Positions 11,095 through 21,550 of a stretch of 64,000 nucleotides of DNA are shown piece by piece. Position numbers and translations under genes: made by a program. The DNA is taken from the NCBI GenBank assembly GCA_963565915.1, contig OY751492.1:4836001-4900000 (forward strand). The letters are read 5' to 3'. The notes under the pieces are model-generated. The model ran no database searches. It was not told the DNA's origin and saw nothing but the letters and a program-made list of their open reading frames with translations. Numbering within the stretch: the stretch's first letter is position 1; every line of letters starts with the position of its first letter. The DNA comes from Entoloma clypeatum. Taxonomy: Eukaryota > Basidiomycota > Agaricomycetes > Agaricales > Entolomataceae.

Positions 11095-11280
11095 CACGAA
11101 GGGAGGGCGTTGGGCACAAGGGATAGCCATTGGGGAAGCGAGGGACAGACATTGGGTACAAGGGATGGCTGTTAGGCATGAGACGCAGCCGTTGGGTGCG
11201 AGAGATGGCCATTGGGTGTGAAAGGAGGGCCGTTGAACATAAAAAGAGCTGTTGGGCACGAAGCAAGGTCATTGGGCATT
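11095..11280. repeat. GTTGGG minisatellite, short array
   Basis: About nine degenerate 20-bp units of the GTTGGGCACGAGGG type. It is separated from the next array by a GGTC/GACC-rich MITE-like insert at 11,281-11,460. Confidence 0.8.
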
Positions 11281-11460
11281 GTGTTTGAAGGTTTGGTTCA
11301 GTTCGGTTTTTTGCGTCTGAAAGGCATGGACCGAGACCGAGACCAGTCTTTCAAAACCGCAGAATGGGAAAAGACTGGACCGGACGGACCACACAGGACT
11401 GGTCCATTGGACCCACAGAGGGTGGACTGAACCGGTCTGCACTGGTCAGAACCGATTTTG
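11281..11460. mobile_element. GACCGAGACC-rich MITE-like insert
   Basis: It begins GTGTTTGAAGGTTTGG, close to the 9,005 MITE terminus, and is filled with GACCGAGACC and GGACCGGACGG motifs ending near GGTCAGAACCG. It is non-coding. Its right terminus is degraded, so the boundary is approximate. Confidence 0.5.
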
Positions 11461-11509
11461 TATAATACATCTTATCTCAATATATACTGACATCGTACAT
11501 AATGTTAGT

Positions 11510-13925
11510 GGGCGTGAATGGAGGCCGTTGGCCACCAGTGGACGGCTGTGAGAGGGCATTGCATGGGAGAAGGGGTGGTTGGGCTTGAAGAAAGGGCGTT
11601 GCACATGAAAGAAGGGTGTTGGCGCAAGTTGGAGGGCGGTGCATGCAAAGGAAGGGTGTTGGGCACCAGTGGAAGCCGTTGGGCGCTAGAGGGGGTCGTT
11701 GGGCTTGAAGAAAGGGCATTGTGCATGAAAGGAGGGCGTTGGAGGGCGTTTCACGTGAAGGGAGGGTGTTGGGTGCCAGTGGATGCCATTGGGCGCTAGA
11801 GGGGGCCATTGGGCACGAAGAGATGCCGTTGGATGTGAAATGGGGTGTTAGACATGGGTCCTGGCAGTTGGGCATGAGTCGGGACCGTTGGGCACAAAGG
11901 GATGCCGTTGGGCACAAAGGGACGCCATTGGACATGAAAGGTGGCTGTTGGGTGGAAGAGAGGGCCGTTGGGCATGAGTGGTGGCCATTATGCGCGAGTA
12001 GTGGCCGGGTGGAGTGGTGGTGGGGCATAAAAAAGGGTGGGAAGGTTTTGCTGGCAGTTATGGTTCAACTTTCGGCGATTGCCGAGCATGCTCGGCATCA
12101 ATGCTGAGCCATGCACATTGTTGAAAATCATGCCCTCAATGCCCAAACCGTTAGTGTTTCGAGGTCCAGTTTACCTTCCTCAATTTCAGACCGAGACCAG
12201 ACAGGACCCAACCAGTGAGAGACAGGACCGCCGGTCTCAGTCTTTAAGGTTTGGGATCACGGCCAGTCCTTGGTTCACTGGAAACTTTAGAGTTTGACAA
12301 GGAACTGAAATGGATGTCCCGAAACGGCAAGTACAAAATTTGTGCCACAAGAAAGACTTGAACTCTGAACTTCTATAGTACAAAAGATTCTGTTAACAAG
12401 ACTTAACCAACTGAGCCACAAGACCATTATATTTTATTGCTCACACTCTACTTACATCCCATTTTTCCACTTGCTAAATAAGCACAACCTCATGGTTTTT
12501 GACAAAAGGCGCGCGTGTGCGCTCCCTCCTGCCTCAATCACAAGTAGACAGGTTATAAATATAATCTATAAATATATTCTAAACTTTTCACCACCTGTGC
12601 CCCTCATTGCAGAGTCAGCAATGGGTGGATGACGCGCAACACGCGCGCATCAAACATGTCAAATACATGTAAACAAACCTGAAAAAACATCGCACATCTG
12701 CTTATTATGTCTATACAGGAACAAGTAAGGGCTTCTACTATATTGATTAGGTAGGGGGACCTTCTATATCATCAAGTATGTACTTATTTCATCAAATTAG
12801 GCCACGGATTGTAAGTTATAGAGGTGCGATGCTGATGACCAAATAATAGTAAACAATATGCAAAATACATCGCGCGGGCGCGCGCGGCCCCTTCCTCATG
12901 GACTAATAATAGTTTGCAGTGATAGAATTATATATTGGATATACATTCACCTTCTGAAACACCTTGAATAATTTTTAGAAGTCAAAGTAAGATAGAAATA
13001 ATGAAATGTGCAGATTTCAGAAAAAGTGTTATATCTCCCTAATGAATGAACCAAATTTGAAAAATGAAGGTGCTGGGAGTTCCCCTGAATGTAGGGAATC
13101 CAAAGCTGAAATAAATTTTTTTGACAAATTTTCGACTTATTTTACTCATATTCACCTTATTCAGACTTTGAAATTCATTTGAATACTCTGAGAAGGTTCA
13201 GATATAATGTTTCCATAGTATATATACAGTACATGTAGAATAAAGTGCTTGTGGAAAGGAGGAAGTAAGAAAATGATGTTTTTTGTGTTTGAAGAAAGCC
13301 ATGATGTACTATTCATCATGATTTACAGGGCGTTTGATACATCATTTTGAAGTACAGACTTTCTACCATGCTTAGCTCATGTATCTAACTGTAAATATAC
13401 TTATTTTGAGTTTCTATATATCTCTACATAAGATAAGGACTATTTTTGGGACTCATGGTGCCACAGTTTGGGCATTGAGGCCGCAAGTTTCAAGGACACA
13501 TCGCTCGGCATTGACTGCCGAGCATGCGTAGCAATTGCCGAAAGTCGACCCATATATTCGACGGCCAGCAAAACATTCCCACACTTTTTGTTTGTCCCCA
13601 CCTCCACTACACCTGGCCACAACTGCCACCCAACTGCCACCACTCGTGCCCAACGGCCCCTACTCCCGCCCAACGGCCCCCTCACGTCCTCAATGGCCGC
13701 TCCTTGCCACCCAACGGCCCCTACTCCCGCCCAACAACTTCTCATGTGCCCAACGGCCCCCTCTAGCGCCCAACGGCCTCCACTTGCCACCCAAGGGCCG
13801 CCACTCCTGCCCACCGCCCCCTCATGTGCCCAACGGCCGCCACTCACATCGACTCGCGCGCAACAGCCCCCCTCGTGTGCCCAACTGTCTCCGGTTGCGC
13901 GCAATGGCATCCAATCGTGCCCAAG
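11510..13925. mobile_element. Foldback-like element with minisatellite-containing inverted ends (copy B)
   Basis: The left arm is about 490 bp of GTTGGG-type 20-bp repeats (to about 12,000) followed by about 150 bp including the 16-bp palindrome GCCGAGCATGCTCGGC near 12,080. The right arm (about 13,455-13,925) is the inverted counterpart: TTTGGGCATTGAGG, the GCTCGGCATTGACTGCCGAGC hairpin, then CCCAACGGCC repeats. The core (12,153-13,454) is the interspersed repeat with a tRNA-like segment. Inverted ends built of short tandem repeats are the hallmark of Foldback-type elements. No transposase is encoded, so it would be non-autonomous. No target duplication was identified. Confidence 0.55.
12343..12425 (-). 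repeat. tRNA-like segment in repeat copy B
   Basis: On the minus strand it shows TGGCTCAGTTGG (12,407-12,418), matching the pol III A box, and AGTTCAAGTCT (about 12,354-12,364), matching the B box at most positions. The spacing is somewhat longer than in a simple tRNA. The same segment occurs at 21,031-21,113 and 62,776-62,858. It may be a SINE head rather than a functional tRNA. Confidence 0.5.
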
Positions 13926-14056
13926 AGCATGTACGGCTGGGCTGAGCCCACAGAGGAGCAATCAAGGGAGTACGATGTGCGCGCGCAGCATCTGGCTGTG
14001 CGCGCGCGTCCTTATTGTTATGTACCTCGTAATATATTGCTTTAAACCGGTCTGAA
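13926..14056. other. Left flank of the copia insertion: GC-rich spacer and interrupted MITE
   Basis: Short GCGCGC-rich sequence ending in TTTAAACCGGTCTGAA. The GGTCT-rich MITE sequence resumes at 19,842, so the copia element landed inside it. Confidence 0.5.
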
Positions 14057-14366
14057 TGTTGAAGTTCCACCTGGGCGCTAGCCACAGATGTACTGAGCAA
14101 CATAGCTACAGTGGAAGTACTCTACGATACCGCTATGGTCACTTACATGGTTTGGAGGGGGTAAGGCTAGTGAGAGCGGTTGAGGCTGGTGAGAGCGATG
14201 GAGCTGGTTAAGAGTCAAGAGACAACTTGTTCATATTGACAGTTTCCTGGTCTTATATACCGTACTACTGTTTGTACCAACCAAACAAGTATGTAATGAA
14301 GATATGTAAAGGTCACGTGATGTAATCTAATCTAATCTAATCTACGTGATGGGAAAAGTTTCAACA
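14057..14366 (-). repeat. 3' LTR of the copia element
   Basis: 310 bp. On the minus strand it begins TGTTGAAACTTTTCCC and ends CTTCAACA. It contains four TAATC/GATTA microsatellite units and a TATA-like GGTATATAAGACC on the minus strand. Confidence 0.97.
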
Positions 14367-14380
14367 CCCCCCCATATTTA
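14367..14380 (-). other. Polypurine tract of the copia element
   Basis: TAAATATGGGGGGG on the minus strand directly precedes the 3' LTR. Confidence 0.85.
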
Positions 14381-14440
14381 GTACATACTTCTAAATACAT
14401 CTTACTTTTTCCCACATATATATAGGTACTTTTGTTTCGC

Positions 14441-17400
14441 CTAGTTCTTTATCAGTCCGAAGTACGGGATAAACTTGGAAAAGAGGATTTTCCCCAGATT
14501 CTTAGTCAAAAGGTCTGCAGGGTTATTCACTCCTTCGATGAATTCGACCGTAATAATTCCTTCAGAGACTTTTTCTCTGATGAAGTGAAATCGCACGTCA
14601 ATGTGCTTGGATCGCTTCTCAGTCACAGGGTTGGATGCGATAAAGACGGAGCCGTTGTTATCTCCGTAGATCGGTACTGATCCGATCTGCATTCCAAGTT
14701 CGGCAAGCATGCTTCTCAGCCATGTTGCTGCGCGACTGCAATCTGATAGCGCCATATACTCTGCTTCTGTAGAAGAGAGGGCGATGGTCTTTTGCGCCGA
14801 TGATACCCATGTTATCGCTCCAGACGCCAGTGATATGAAGAAGCCGGTGGTAGACCTCCTCGTGTTTTCATCTGACGCCCAGTCGGAGTCTGTGAATGCA
14901 TAGATCCCTTTCCCTGAGTCCCCATCGTACATGATCGCGTAATTTTTTGTTGCCTTCAAATATCTGCAAATGTCCCTAGCCACCTCTAAATGGCGTTTGG
15001 TGGGATTTGCAGAAAATTGGGACATTTTGATTACAGCAAAGCAGATGTCAGGCCTCGTTCCAATCATCAGATATAGGAGTGATCCGATGACGGATTGGTA
15101 CTTAGATCGGAGTTCCGCATTGGGTTCATCTTTGGACGCCATGGGTTTGTAGCCCGTAGGGAGTGGGGTATGGGTGGCATTAGATTCGCTCATCCCCATG
15201 CGTGCCAGAATTTTCTCAAGGTAAGGTACTTGATCAATAAAGATCCTCTTCCCATGTTGCCTTATTTGGATTGAGAGAAATTCCTTTGGTTCCCCATCGG
15301 GCACTAGGTGACCTAGGTCCCTACATTCCCATGTTGTCATGAAGGCCTTCTTCTTTTCTAGCATATATTCCCGGTTTGTGCCGAGAAAAGCAGAGTCGTC
15401 GACATAGATGACGGCAATTACAATTTCCCCGTTGGTACTTTTGTGAATGAACACTCCCGCATCGGAGTGAAGCCGGACAAAGCCGAGCTTTTTCATGGAG
15501 GAATCAAGTTCCCTCCACCAGGCTAATGCGGCCTGCTTAAGTCCATATAGAGCTTTGAATAGTTGGTACACGAGGTGTTCTTTCCCTTTTACTATGTAGC
15601 CCTCAGGCTGTCGCATGTAAATGACTTCACGGAGCGTTCCATAGAGGAAGGCTGATGAGACGTCCAAAAGAGTCATGAACCACCCTTCAAGGGCTGTCAA
15701 TGCCAGTATTAATCGGACGGTTTCATATCTTACGACTGGTGAGAAGATCTGATCAAAGTCGATCCCTTCTACCTGTGAGAAGCCTTTTGCGACGAGGCGC
15801 GCTTTCAGACGCCCGTCGGACTTTTCGTTGTAAACCCATTTGTTCCTTAGAGCTTTCCTCCCTGCAGGCAGGGGTACTAGCTCCGTGATCACCCCGCGGC
15901 GTTTGAGCATGTCTAGCTCTTTATGTTCAGCCGCATACCAGTCTTCTTTATTTGGAAGGGGGTATATGTCTTTATGGGACATTTCAACGATGCCAACTTG
16001 GACTGATATTGCCTCCATCAGGAGGTCATTCATCCATGCCGTTTGACCGCCCAATCTCCGTCTTCGATCTAATTTTTCAAGATCAGACGCTGGAGTGTCT
16101 TCCCCATAGATGCTTCCTGGCATCTTCCGAACTCGTCGTTCCCTGATCGGTCGATCTGGTACTTGCTCGGGTTCCGGAGTGGGTACTCGCGGTTCGTCAT
16201 CAGGCTCACTGGCAGGCAGTTCGTTGTCTGATTCAGGTTGATCCTGTTCAATGGGAACTGGGATATGAGGTGTTTCGTTGTGACTATCGTCATCATTGCT
16301 GCCGGGAATGAGATCCTCAAACTCATCAGCCGGCTCTGGGTTTTCCATTTCTGGGTGGTTTTCTGGCAACGGGTCAATGTGGCATCTAGGGTACTTGCTT
16401 TCATCAAAGATAGCTTTCCCGCCCATGAAAATCGTGTTCGTCTCAGGATCCATGAAGCGGTATCCTTTGACCCCTGGTTTCGATCCGAGATAAATCATCA
16501 ATCGGGATCTTGATTCCAGGGAGTTCCTATGTTTCTCCTTTGGGATATATACATATGCCTGACATCCAAATACTCTGACACTAGACATGTCGGGGATCTC
16601 ATTGGTCACCCTGAAGTAAGGGGTTTTCCATTCAAGACGCTGCATGGGGGTTCTGTTGTAGAGAAATGCTGCGTGTTCCAAACAGAATTCCCACCACATG
16701 GGCGGTAAGCATGCATCGAAGCGCAATGCCTGAGATTTTTCCCATAGTGTTCGATTGATCCTTTCTGCTCTACCATTCTGCTGGTGCTGATATGGGAGCG
16801 TGACATCGATCAGAATTCCATGATCGGCAAGTACATCCTTGTATTCGTCAAATTCTCCACCTCCATCAACCCGCCACTTTTTAGGGGTAGCGGCAAATTG
16901 ATTCTGGGTCATCGCAAGGAATTGTTTCAGCGCCGTGATGGCGCCTGACTTTTTCCTAAGCAAGACGACCCAGACATGGGATGAAAAATCGTCCAAAAAG
17001 GTAAGGAAATATTTGTACTTATGGTACGATGCTGTGGATATCTGCTTCAAATCCGAATGGATCAAATCAAAGGGTTTGACAGCCCTTGTCGTCGAGTTAG
17101 GATAAGATTGATTCGGCATTTTCCCTTTTAGACACCCCGTGCAGTTTTCCTGTGATTTCTCACGTACTAACGTCCTGGGTACTCCTTTGGTACTAGTGGG
17201 AATTTTATTAAGCGCCTGGTCATTTGGGTGGCCAAGACGTTTATGCCAGGTTTCAACAGTGATTTCGCTAGAGATCGCGTGGATTTGGTCATAGCGTATT
17301 TCAGTGTCTAACCAGTAAATGGTTTGTCCGATGAAATGAGGCGAAAACTGTATTTTGTTCAGCCCTTTGGAGATATTAATTTCTCCGCGCATTCCATCAA

Positions 17401-19168
17401 CTTTGTAACCATGGTTAAGGAAGACGCCTAGGGACAATAGACGTGTGTCCATATCCGGAATATAAAATATCGGTCGTAGGAGATGGGTTTTAGTTTCCCC
17501 ATTCAGGGTATGCCGTACTGGAACGGCCCCAACTCCGAGAATTTCCAGTTTCTTTCCCTTTGCAGCTGTTTGGACAAATCGCTTAGCCTTGAGAGGCCTG
17601 TAATACGCGAAGTCTTTGAACTCATGGGTAAAGTGTAATGATGCGCCGGAATCTAAGATCCACTGAGCGCGTTCTTTCTCTTTGCAGTGTGTGCAGGACG
17701 CAAAATGTTTGGTATATTTTTTGTACAGATCATCGCTAAAGAGATCTATACTATCTGCATCGGTACTAGCTAATATATATTCAAACGTCTGTGCGTGATT
17801 ATTAGCATTTCCCATTTGGTCAAGTTTGAGAGAAGAATGTGACGAACCGTCAAGTTCGATCAGCCCATCTTCGAATTGTTCCGGCCCCATCCGCTCGCTT
17901 TGATGGTCTATGTCCATCATTTTCAGTGATTCTTCTATCGACGGGGCTACGCGACGCTGTTTAGCCGGCCTTTCATCGATGTCAGGAATGATGGTGTCTA
18001 GGATACGAAGATTCGATCCTGAGGGGCGAGCACCAATGCCGCGCGCGAGTTTGCGGACATGGTCGTTCTTTTTCCACACGGATGGTTTTCCAGAAGGAAG
18101 CCCGGTGTACTGTGACGGAGGGGGGTTCATACGCTGCAGGAGCGACTGCATACTTGCGGAATCGGGCTGGGCGGTACTTGTCGTTTTCCCGCGACCAGTG
18201 ACGGTTGTGAAGGACGGTGTCGGAAGAGGAGGGAAGTGGATGGCGGGAGCAACGAACTCAACCGTTTCTTCCACATGGTCGGACGCGTTGTCCGCAGTGT
18301 TGGCGTTTTTCTTCTGATTGCGCCATCGTCCTTTTCCCTTCTTCTTTTCAGAAGCGGTACTATGGTCGGTCGAGTTAGGCTGCTCGTCAGCATCGTTCTG
18401 CGAGGTACTCGGCTTCTGTTGCCTTTCCCATTTGGGGTCCTGCCCCTTTCGCTTTGTCCCGGAAATTTTCCGGGCCTGCTCGTTGGACGTACAAGTGGAC
18501 CCAATCGAATACTTGCGCCGGTACTCTGATATGATGCTTTCGGCGACGGCCTTGTAGGTGAAATCGTCGGCGTCATAGACCTGGAAGAGGGCGGTGGACA
18601 GTGACGACCAGGCGTCGGGAATTGCATTTGCCAGGATCATTGCCTGCATCAGATCGGGGACGTCAAAGTTCGAATCGGCGAGCCGAGCGAAAAGAGACCC
18701 CAGGCGTTCGATTTCGGGGACGGGGTCGCGTCCAGAGAGCTTGTAGGTGGCGGCGGCCTTGAAGTCGCCGAAGATGACAGCCGGGGATACCTTGGAGTAG
18801 GCATCCTTTAATGACTTCCAGGCGTCTTTCGAGGAAGTGGCGTCCTTGATGTGGCGTCTGATCGCCTCGGAGACCTTCAGGTGTATCGCCCCAAGAGCTA
18901 CGTCATCGTCCCTGATCCAGGCTTTTTCTTCCTTGCGGAAGCCGGGCTGGTCGACAGTGGTAGCCAGCACAGGGGGAGCAGCAGCAGTGGCCCCAGGGGT
19001 GGAGACTGTGGTGGTGAAGTCGGCGATGACAGGGCGGGGGATGTCGCCAGAAACAAGGCGCCAGACTCCTTGATGGAGGAGGTAAGACTTCATTTTTTCG
19101 GCCCAGCTCCTGTAGTCGATGCCGTCGAAGGCAGTGATTGTGTCGAGGGCAGAACGAGAGGTAGACAT
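14441..19168 (-). CDS. gag-pol: Gag-Pol polyprotein of the copia element
   Basis: 1,575 residues without stops, in copia order. The UBN2-type Gag region is at about residues 10-230 (FDGIDYRSWAEKMKSYL). Instead of a classical CX2CX4HX4C knuckle, Gag carries a Lys/Arg-rich run (KKKGKGRWRNQKK). Protease is at about 500 (WILDSGASLHF). The GAG-pre-integrase motif WHKRLGHP is at about 640. The integrase D,D,E core follows (HSDLKQI, FLDDFSSHVW, QQNGRAERINRTL). RT begins near 1,090, with its catalytic box (IYVDDSAFLG) near 1,253. RNase H is near 1,428-1,520 (TDSDWASD, SSTEAEYMAL, KHIDVRFHFIRE). The start is the only ATG consistent with Gag, 363 bp inside the 5' LTR. Gag and Pol lie in one frame, so no frameshift is required. 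Confidence 0.97.
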   Translation of the reverse strand: MSTSRSALDTITAFDGIDYRSWAEKMKSYLLHQGVWRLVSGDIPRPVIADFTTTVSTPGATAAAPPVLATTVDQPGFRKEEKAWIRDDDVALGAIHLKVSEAIRRHIKDATSSKDAWKSLKDAYSKVSPAVIFGDFKAAATYKLSGRDPVPEIERLGSLFARLADSNFDVPDLMQAMILANAIPDAWSSLSTALFQVYDADDFTYKAVAESIISEYRRKYSIGSTCTSNEQARKISGTKRKGQDPKWERQQKPSTSQNDADEQPNSTDHSTASEKKKGKGRWRNQKKNANTADNASDHVEETVEFVAPAIHFPPLPTPSFTTVTGRGKTTSTAQPDSASMQSLLQRMNPPPSQYTGLPSGKPSVWKKNDHVRKLARGIGARPSGSNLRILDTIIPDIDERPAKQRRVAPSIEESLKMMDIDHQSERMGPEQFEDGLIELDGSSHSSLKLDQMGNANNHAQTFEYILASTDADSIDLFSDDLYKKYTKHFASCTHCKEKERAQWILDSGASLHFTHEFKDFAYYRPLKAKRFVQTAAKGKKLEILGVGAVPVRHTLNGETKTHLLRPIFYIPDMDTRLLSLGVFLNHGYKVDGMRGEINISKGLNKIQFSPHFIGQTIYWLDTEIRYDQIHAISSEITVETWHKRLGHPNDQALNKIPTSTKGVPRTLVREKSQENCTGCLKGKMPNQSYPNSTTRAVKPFDLIHSDLKQISTASYHKYKYFLTFLDDFSSHVWVVLLRKKSGAITALKQFLAMTQNQFAATPKKWRVDGGGEFDEYKDVLADHGILIDVTLPYQHQQNGRAERINRTLWEKSQALRFDACLPPMWWEFCLEHAAFLYNRTPMQRLEWKTPYFRVTNEIPDMSSVRVFGCQAYVYIPKEKHRNSLESRSRLMIYLGSKPGVKGYRFMDPETNTIFMGGKAIFDESKYPRCHIDPLPENHPEMENPEPADEFEDLIPGSNDDDSHNETPHIPVPIEQDQPESDNELPASEPDDEPRVPTPEPEQVPDRPIRERRVRKMPGSIYGEDTPASDLEKLDRRRRLGGQTAWMNDLLMEAISVQVGIVEMSHKDIYPLPNKEDWYAAEHKELDMLKRRGVITELVPLPAGRKALRNKWVYNEKSDGRLKARLVAKGFSQVEGIDFDQIFSPVVRYETVRLILALTALEGWFMTLLDVSSAFLYGTLREVIYMRQPEGYIVKGKEHLVYQLFKALYGLKQAALAWWRELDSSMKKLGFVRLHSDAGVFIHKSTNGEIVIAVIYVDDSAFLGTNREYMLEKKKAFMTTWECRDLGHLVPDGEPKEFLSIQIRQHGKRIFIDQVPYLEKILARMGMSESNATHTPLPTGYKPMASKDEPNAELRSKYQSVIGSLLYLMIGTRPDICFAVIKMSQFSANPTKRHLEVARDICRYLKATKNYAIMYDGDSGKGIYAFTDSDWASDENTRRSTTGFFISLASGAITWVSSAQKTIALSSTEAEYMALSDCSRAATWLRSMLAELGMQIGSVPIYGDNNGSVFIASNPVTEKRSKHIDVRFHFIREKVSEGIITVEFIEGVNNPADLLTKNLGKILFSKFIPYFGLIKN

Positions 19169-19519
19169 TTTTAGATGAATCTAAAAGAGGGTTTCCAATC
19201 AGTGATGTGTTATGAATATGATTTAAGAAAACAATTAAATGATTCCTTATGACATATTCCCTTTAGGAATAGCGGTCACGGGAAAGCCCTTTATATGTCA
19301 GAAATGTATAAGGGGCGATCAACGTTTCCACATGGAGTGTACTAGGTCAATCCCCTTAGGGACGCCTCATGACAGGTACTTGTCGTAATGACGTTCCCAG
19401 GTTCATATGTGAAGAAGTATGACTCAGAACCTAGATCTTTCGATCGGTTCTTTGCCAACCAGGGTAGAGTGGGCAGGTACTCGCTGTTGCCAGCGTTTCC
19501 CAAGTCCCTCTGCTATCCG

Positions 19520-19531
19520 GGGCCCATAACC
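19520..19531 (-). other. Primer-binding site complementary to the anticodon region of initiator tRNA-Met
   Basis: Next to the 5' LTR the plus strand reads GGGCCCATAACC, which matches the anticodon stem-loop sequence of eukaryotic initiator tRNA. The element RNA therefore carries the complement GGTTATGGGCCC. Priming from a half-tRNA fragment is established for Drosophila copia and for Ty5. Confidence 0.75.
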
Positions 19532-19841
19532 TGTTGAAGTTCCACCTGGGCGCTAGCCACAGATGTACTGAGCAACATAGCTACAGTGGAAGTACTCTAC
19601 GATACCGCTATGGTCACTTACATGGTTTGGAGGGGGTAAGGCTAGTGAGAGCGGTTGAGGCTGGTGAGAGCGATGGAGCTGGTTAAGAGTCAAGAGACAA
19701 CTTGTTGATATTGACAGTTTCCTGGTCTTATATACCGTACTACTGTTTGTACCAACCAAACAAGTATGTAATGAAGATATGTAAAGGTCACGTGATGTAA
19801 TCTAATCTAATCTAATCTACGTGATGGGAAAAGTTTCAACA
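19532..19841 (-). repeat. 5' LTR of the copia element
   Basis: 310 bp, 309 identical to the other LTR. The 19,169-19,519 leader between PBS and the ATG is non-coding. Confidence 0.97.
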
Positions 19842-20009
19842 CTGAACTGGCTCGGTCTCAACTCTAAGAGGTAATGTGGACCGATGCATCGGTCTTGCAT
19901 CGGTCCGGTTCGGTTTTCTGATAATCTTGTGAACCGAAAATTCCGTCTCGGTCTCGGTCTCTCTATTTTGAGGGTCAAAAACCGGACCGAATCAGATCTT
20001 TAAACACTA
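19842..20009. mobile_element. Right part of a GGTCTCGGTC-rich MITE split by the copia insertion
   Basis: It contains GGTCTCGGTCTCGG and CGGTCCGGTTCGG motifs and ends CAGATCTTTAAACACTA, matching the inverse of the TAGTGTTT terminus. It abuts CAAACCGTGGCACC, the edge of repeat copy C. Confidence 0.55.
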
Positions 20010-21350
20010 CAAACCGTGGCACCAAAACCCACAAAAATAATTCTTACCTTATGTAGACATATCTAGAAACTCATAGGAAGTATATATAGAGTTATATACA
20101 TGAGCTATGGATGGTAGAAAGTTGGTGCTCCAAATTGATGCATCAAAACACAATGTAAATCGTGATGAACAGTGTGGCATGATGTTTTCAAACACAAAAA
20201 ACAACATTTTCTAGCTTCCTCCTTTGCACAACATTTGTACTCTAAATATACTATACATATGCTATTGAAACAGTGTATGTAAACCTATTCAGACTCTTCA
20301 AATAAAATTAAAGGACTTGATGAGGTGAATATGAGCAAAATAGGTCGAAAATTTGACCAAATTTTTTTGTTTCAGCTTTGAATTCTCCTCATTCAGGGGA
20401 TCTCACAGCACAGTTGTTTTTCAAATTTGGCTCATTCATTAGGGAGATATAACACTTTTACTGAAATCTGCACATTTCATTATTTCAATCTTATCTGGAC
20501 TTCTAAAAATTATACAAAGTGCTTCAGAAGGTGAATACATATCTATTTATAAGTTCTATCACTTCCAACTATTATTAGACCATGAGGAAGGCACTGTGTG
20601 TGCCTGCACGCCTCTATGACTCAAAATCCATGGCATCATTCCATAAAATCAACGCATATTTATTGACATATGATATTCTGCTATATAATTGATATAGTCT
20701 GTAAGCTGATTTCCTCCTGTGTAGCCATATTAAGGAGAAATGCGATATTTTTTGAGTTTGTTTACATATATTTGACACATTTGATGCACGCGTGATGCAC
20801 GTCATCCAATGTCGAAACGACGCATCTATCCATTGCTGACTCTGCAATGAGGGGCACAGATGCTGAAAAGGCCAGAATATATTTATAGATTTTATTTATA
20901 ATCTGTCTACTTGTGATCGAGGCAGGAGGGAGCACGTACACACACCTTTTGTGTTTTTTTTTAAGTGTGCCTATTTGGGAAGTGGGAAAGTTGTGATGTA
21001 GAATGAGTGTGATGCACCAGTTATAATGAACATGTGGCTCAGTTGGTTAGATAGATGACTGAACTAATGTTCTGTACTATAGAGGTTGTGAGTTCAATTC
21101 TTGCAAATGGCACAAATTTTGCACTTTGCCGTTTCGTGATCTTGATCTCCGTTCCTGGGATTGTTCCATGGAAAAGACCGGTTTAAACCTGTTTGAACTG
21201 GTCTTTGGCTGGTCTTTCAAATTCCCAAGTTTGGAGTGAACCGAGGACTGGTGAGGTCCAAAACCTTAAAAACCAAGACCGGCGGTCTGGTCTTTTATCG
21301 GTTTGGTTCGATCTGGTCTCAGTCTAATTCACAAAAAAGTACACTGGACC
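20010..21350 (-). repeat. Interspersed repeat copy C, inverted
   Basis: About 1.3 kb, homologous in reverse orientation to the core of the 11,510-13,925 element. Landmarks are the TTATATCTCCCTAATGAATG complement near 20,430 and GACATATGATA near 20,665. It ends CTGGACCTTCGAACACTA next to a GTTGGG array. A tRNA-like segment lies near the right end. Confidence 0.75.
21031..21113 (+). repeat. tRNA-like segment in repeat copy C
   Basis: TGGCTCAGTTGG at 21,035-21,046 is a perfect A-box match, and GAGTTCAATTC near 21,090 resembles a B box. The 44-bp gap is longer than in most tRNAs. SINE-type or tRNA-derived. Confidence 0.5.
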
Positions 21351-21359
21351 TTCGAACAC

Positions 21360-21550
21360 TAGTTGGGCACAAAGGGACGCTGTTGGGCGCTAGTGGAGGC
21401 CGTTGGGCACGAGAGGACGCTGTTGTGGATGAGGGATGGCTGTTGGGGCGAGAGGCAGCTGTTGGGAATGAGAGGGTGCTGTTGGAGACGAGAGGGTGCC
21501 ATTGGGCACAAAGGAATGCTGTTGGGCACGAGAGGAGGTTGAGAGGCAGC
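21360..21550. repeat. GTTGGG minisatellite
   Basis: About nine 20-bp units (GTTGGGCACGAGAGG type) adjoining repeat copy C. Confidence 0.8.

Larger units (their letters stand above)
14057..19841 (-). mobile_element. Complete young Ty1/copia retrotransposon
   Basis: 5,785 bp, flanked by the 5-bp target duplication CTGAA (14,052-14,056 and 19,842-19,846). The two 310-bp LTRs differ at one position (a C/G in the GACAACTTGTT segment). It has a single intact Gag-Pol frame, a half-tRNA-type primer-binding site and a polypurine tract. Everything needed for mobility appears present, so this copy may be active. Confidence 0.97.

Noticed and set aside
11477..12028. Long open frames rich in Pro-Asn-Cys-Pro-Thr across the GTTGGG/CCCAAC arrays (also 9,275-9,736, 13,468-14,055, 56,449-56,912)
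   Set aside because: Open in several registers on both strands because a 20-bp repeat without stops shifts register; no domain and no start context.
12343..12425. Functional tRNA gene
   Set aside because: B box and acceptor pairing are imperfect, the anticodon region is too long, and the segment sits in a repeated element.
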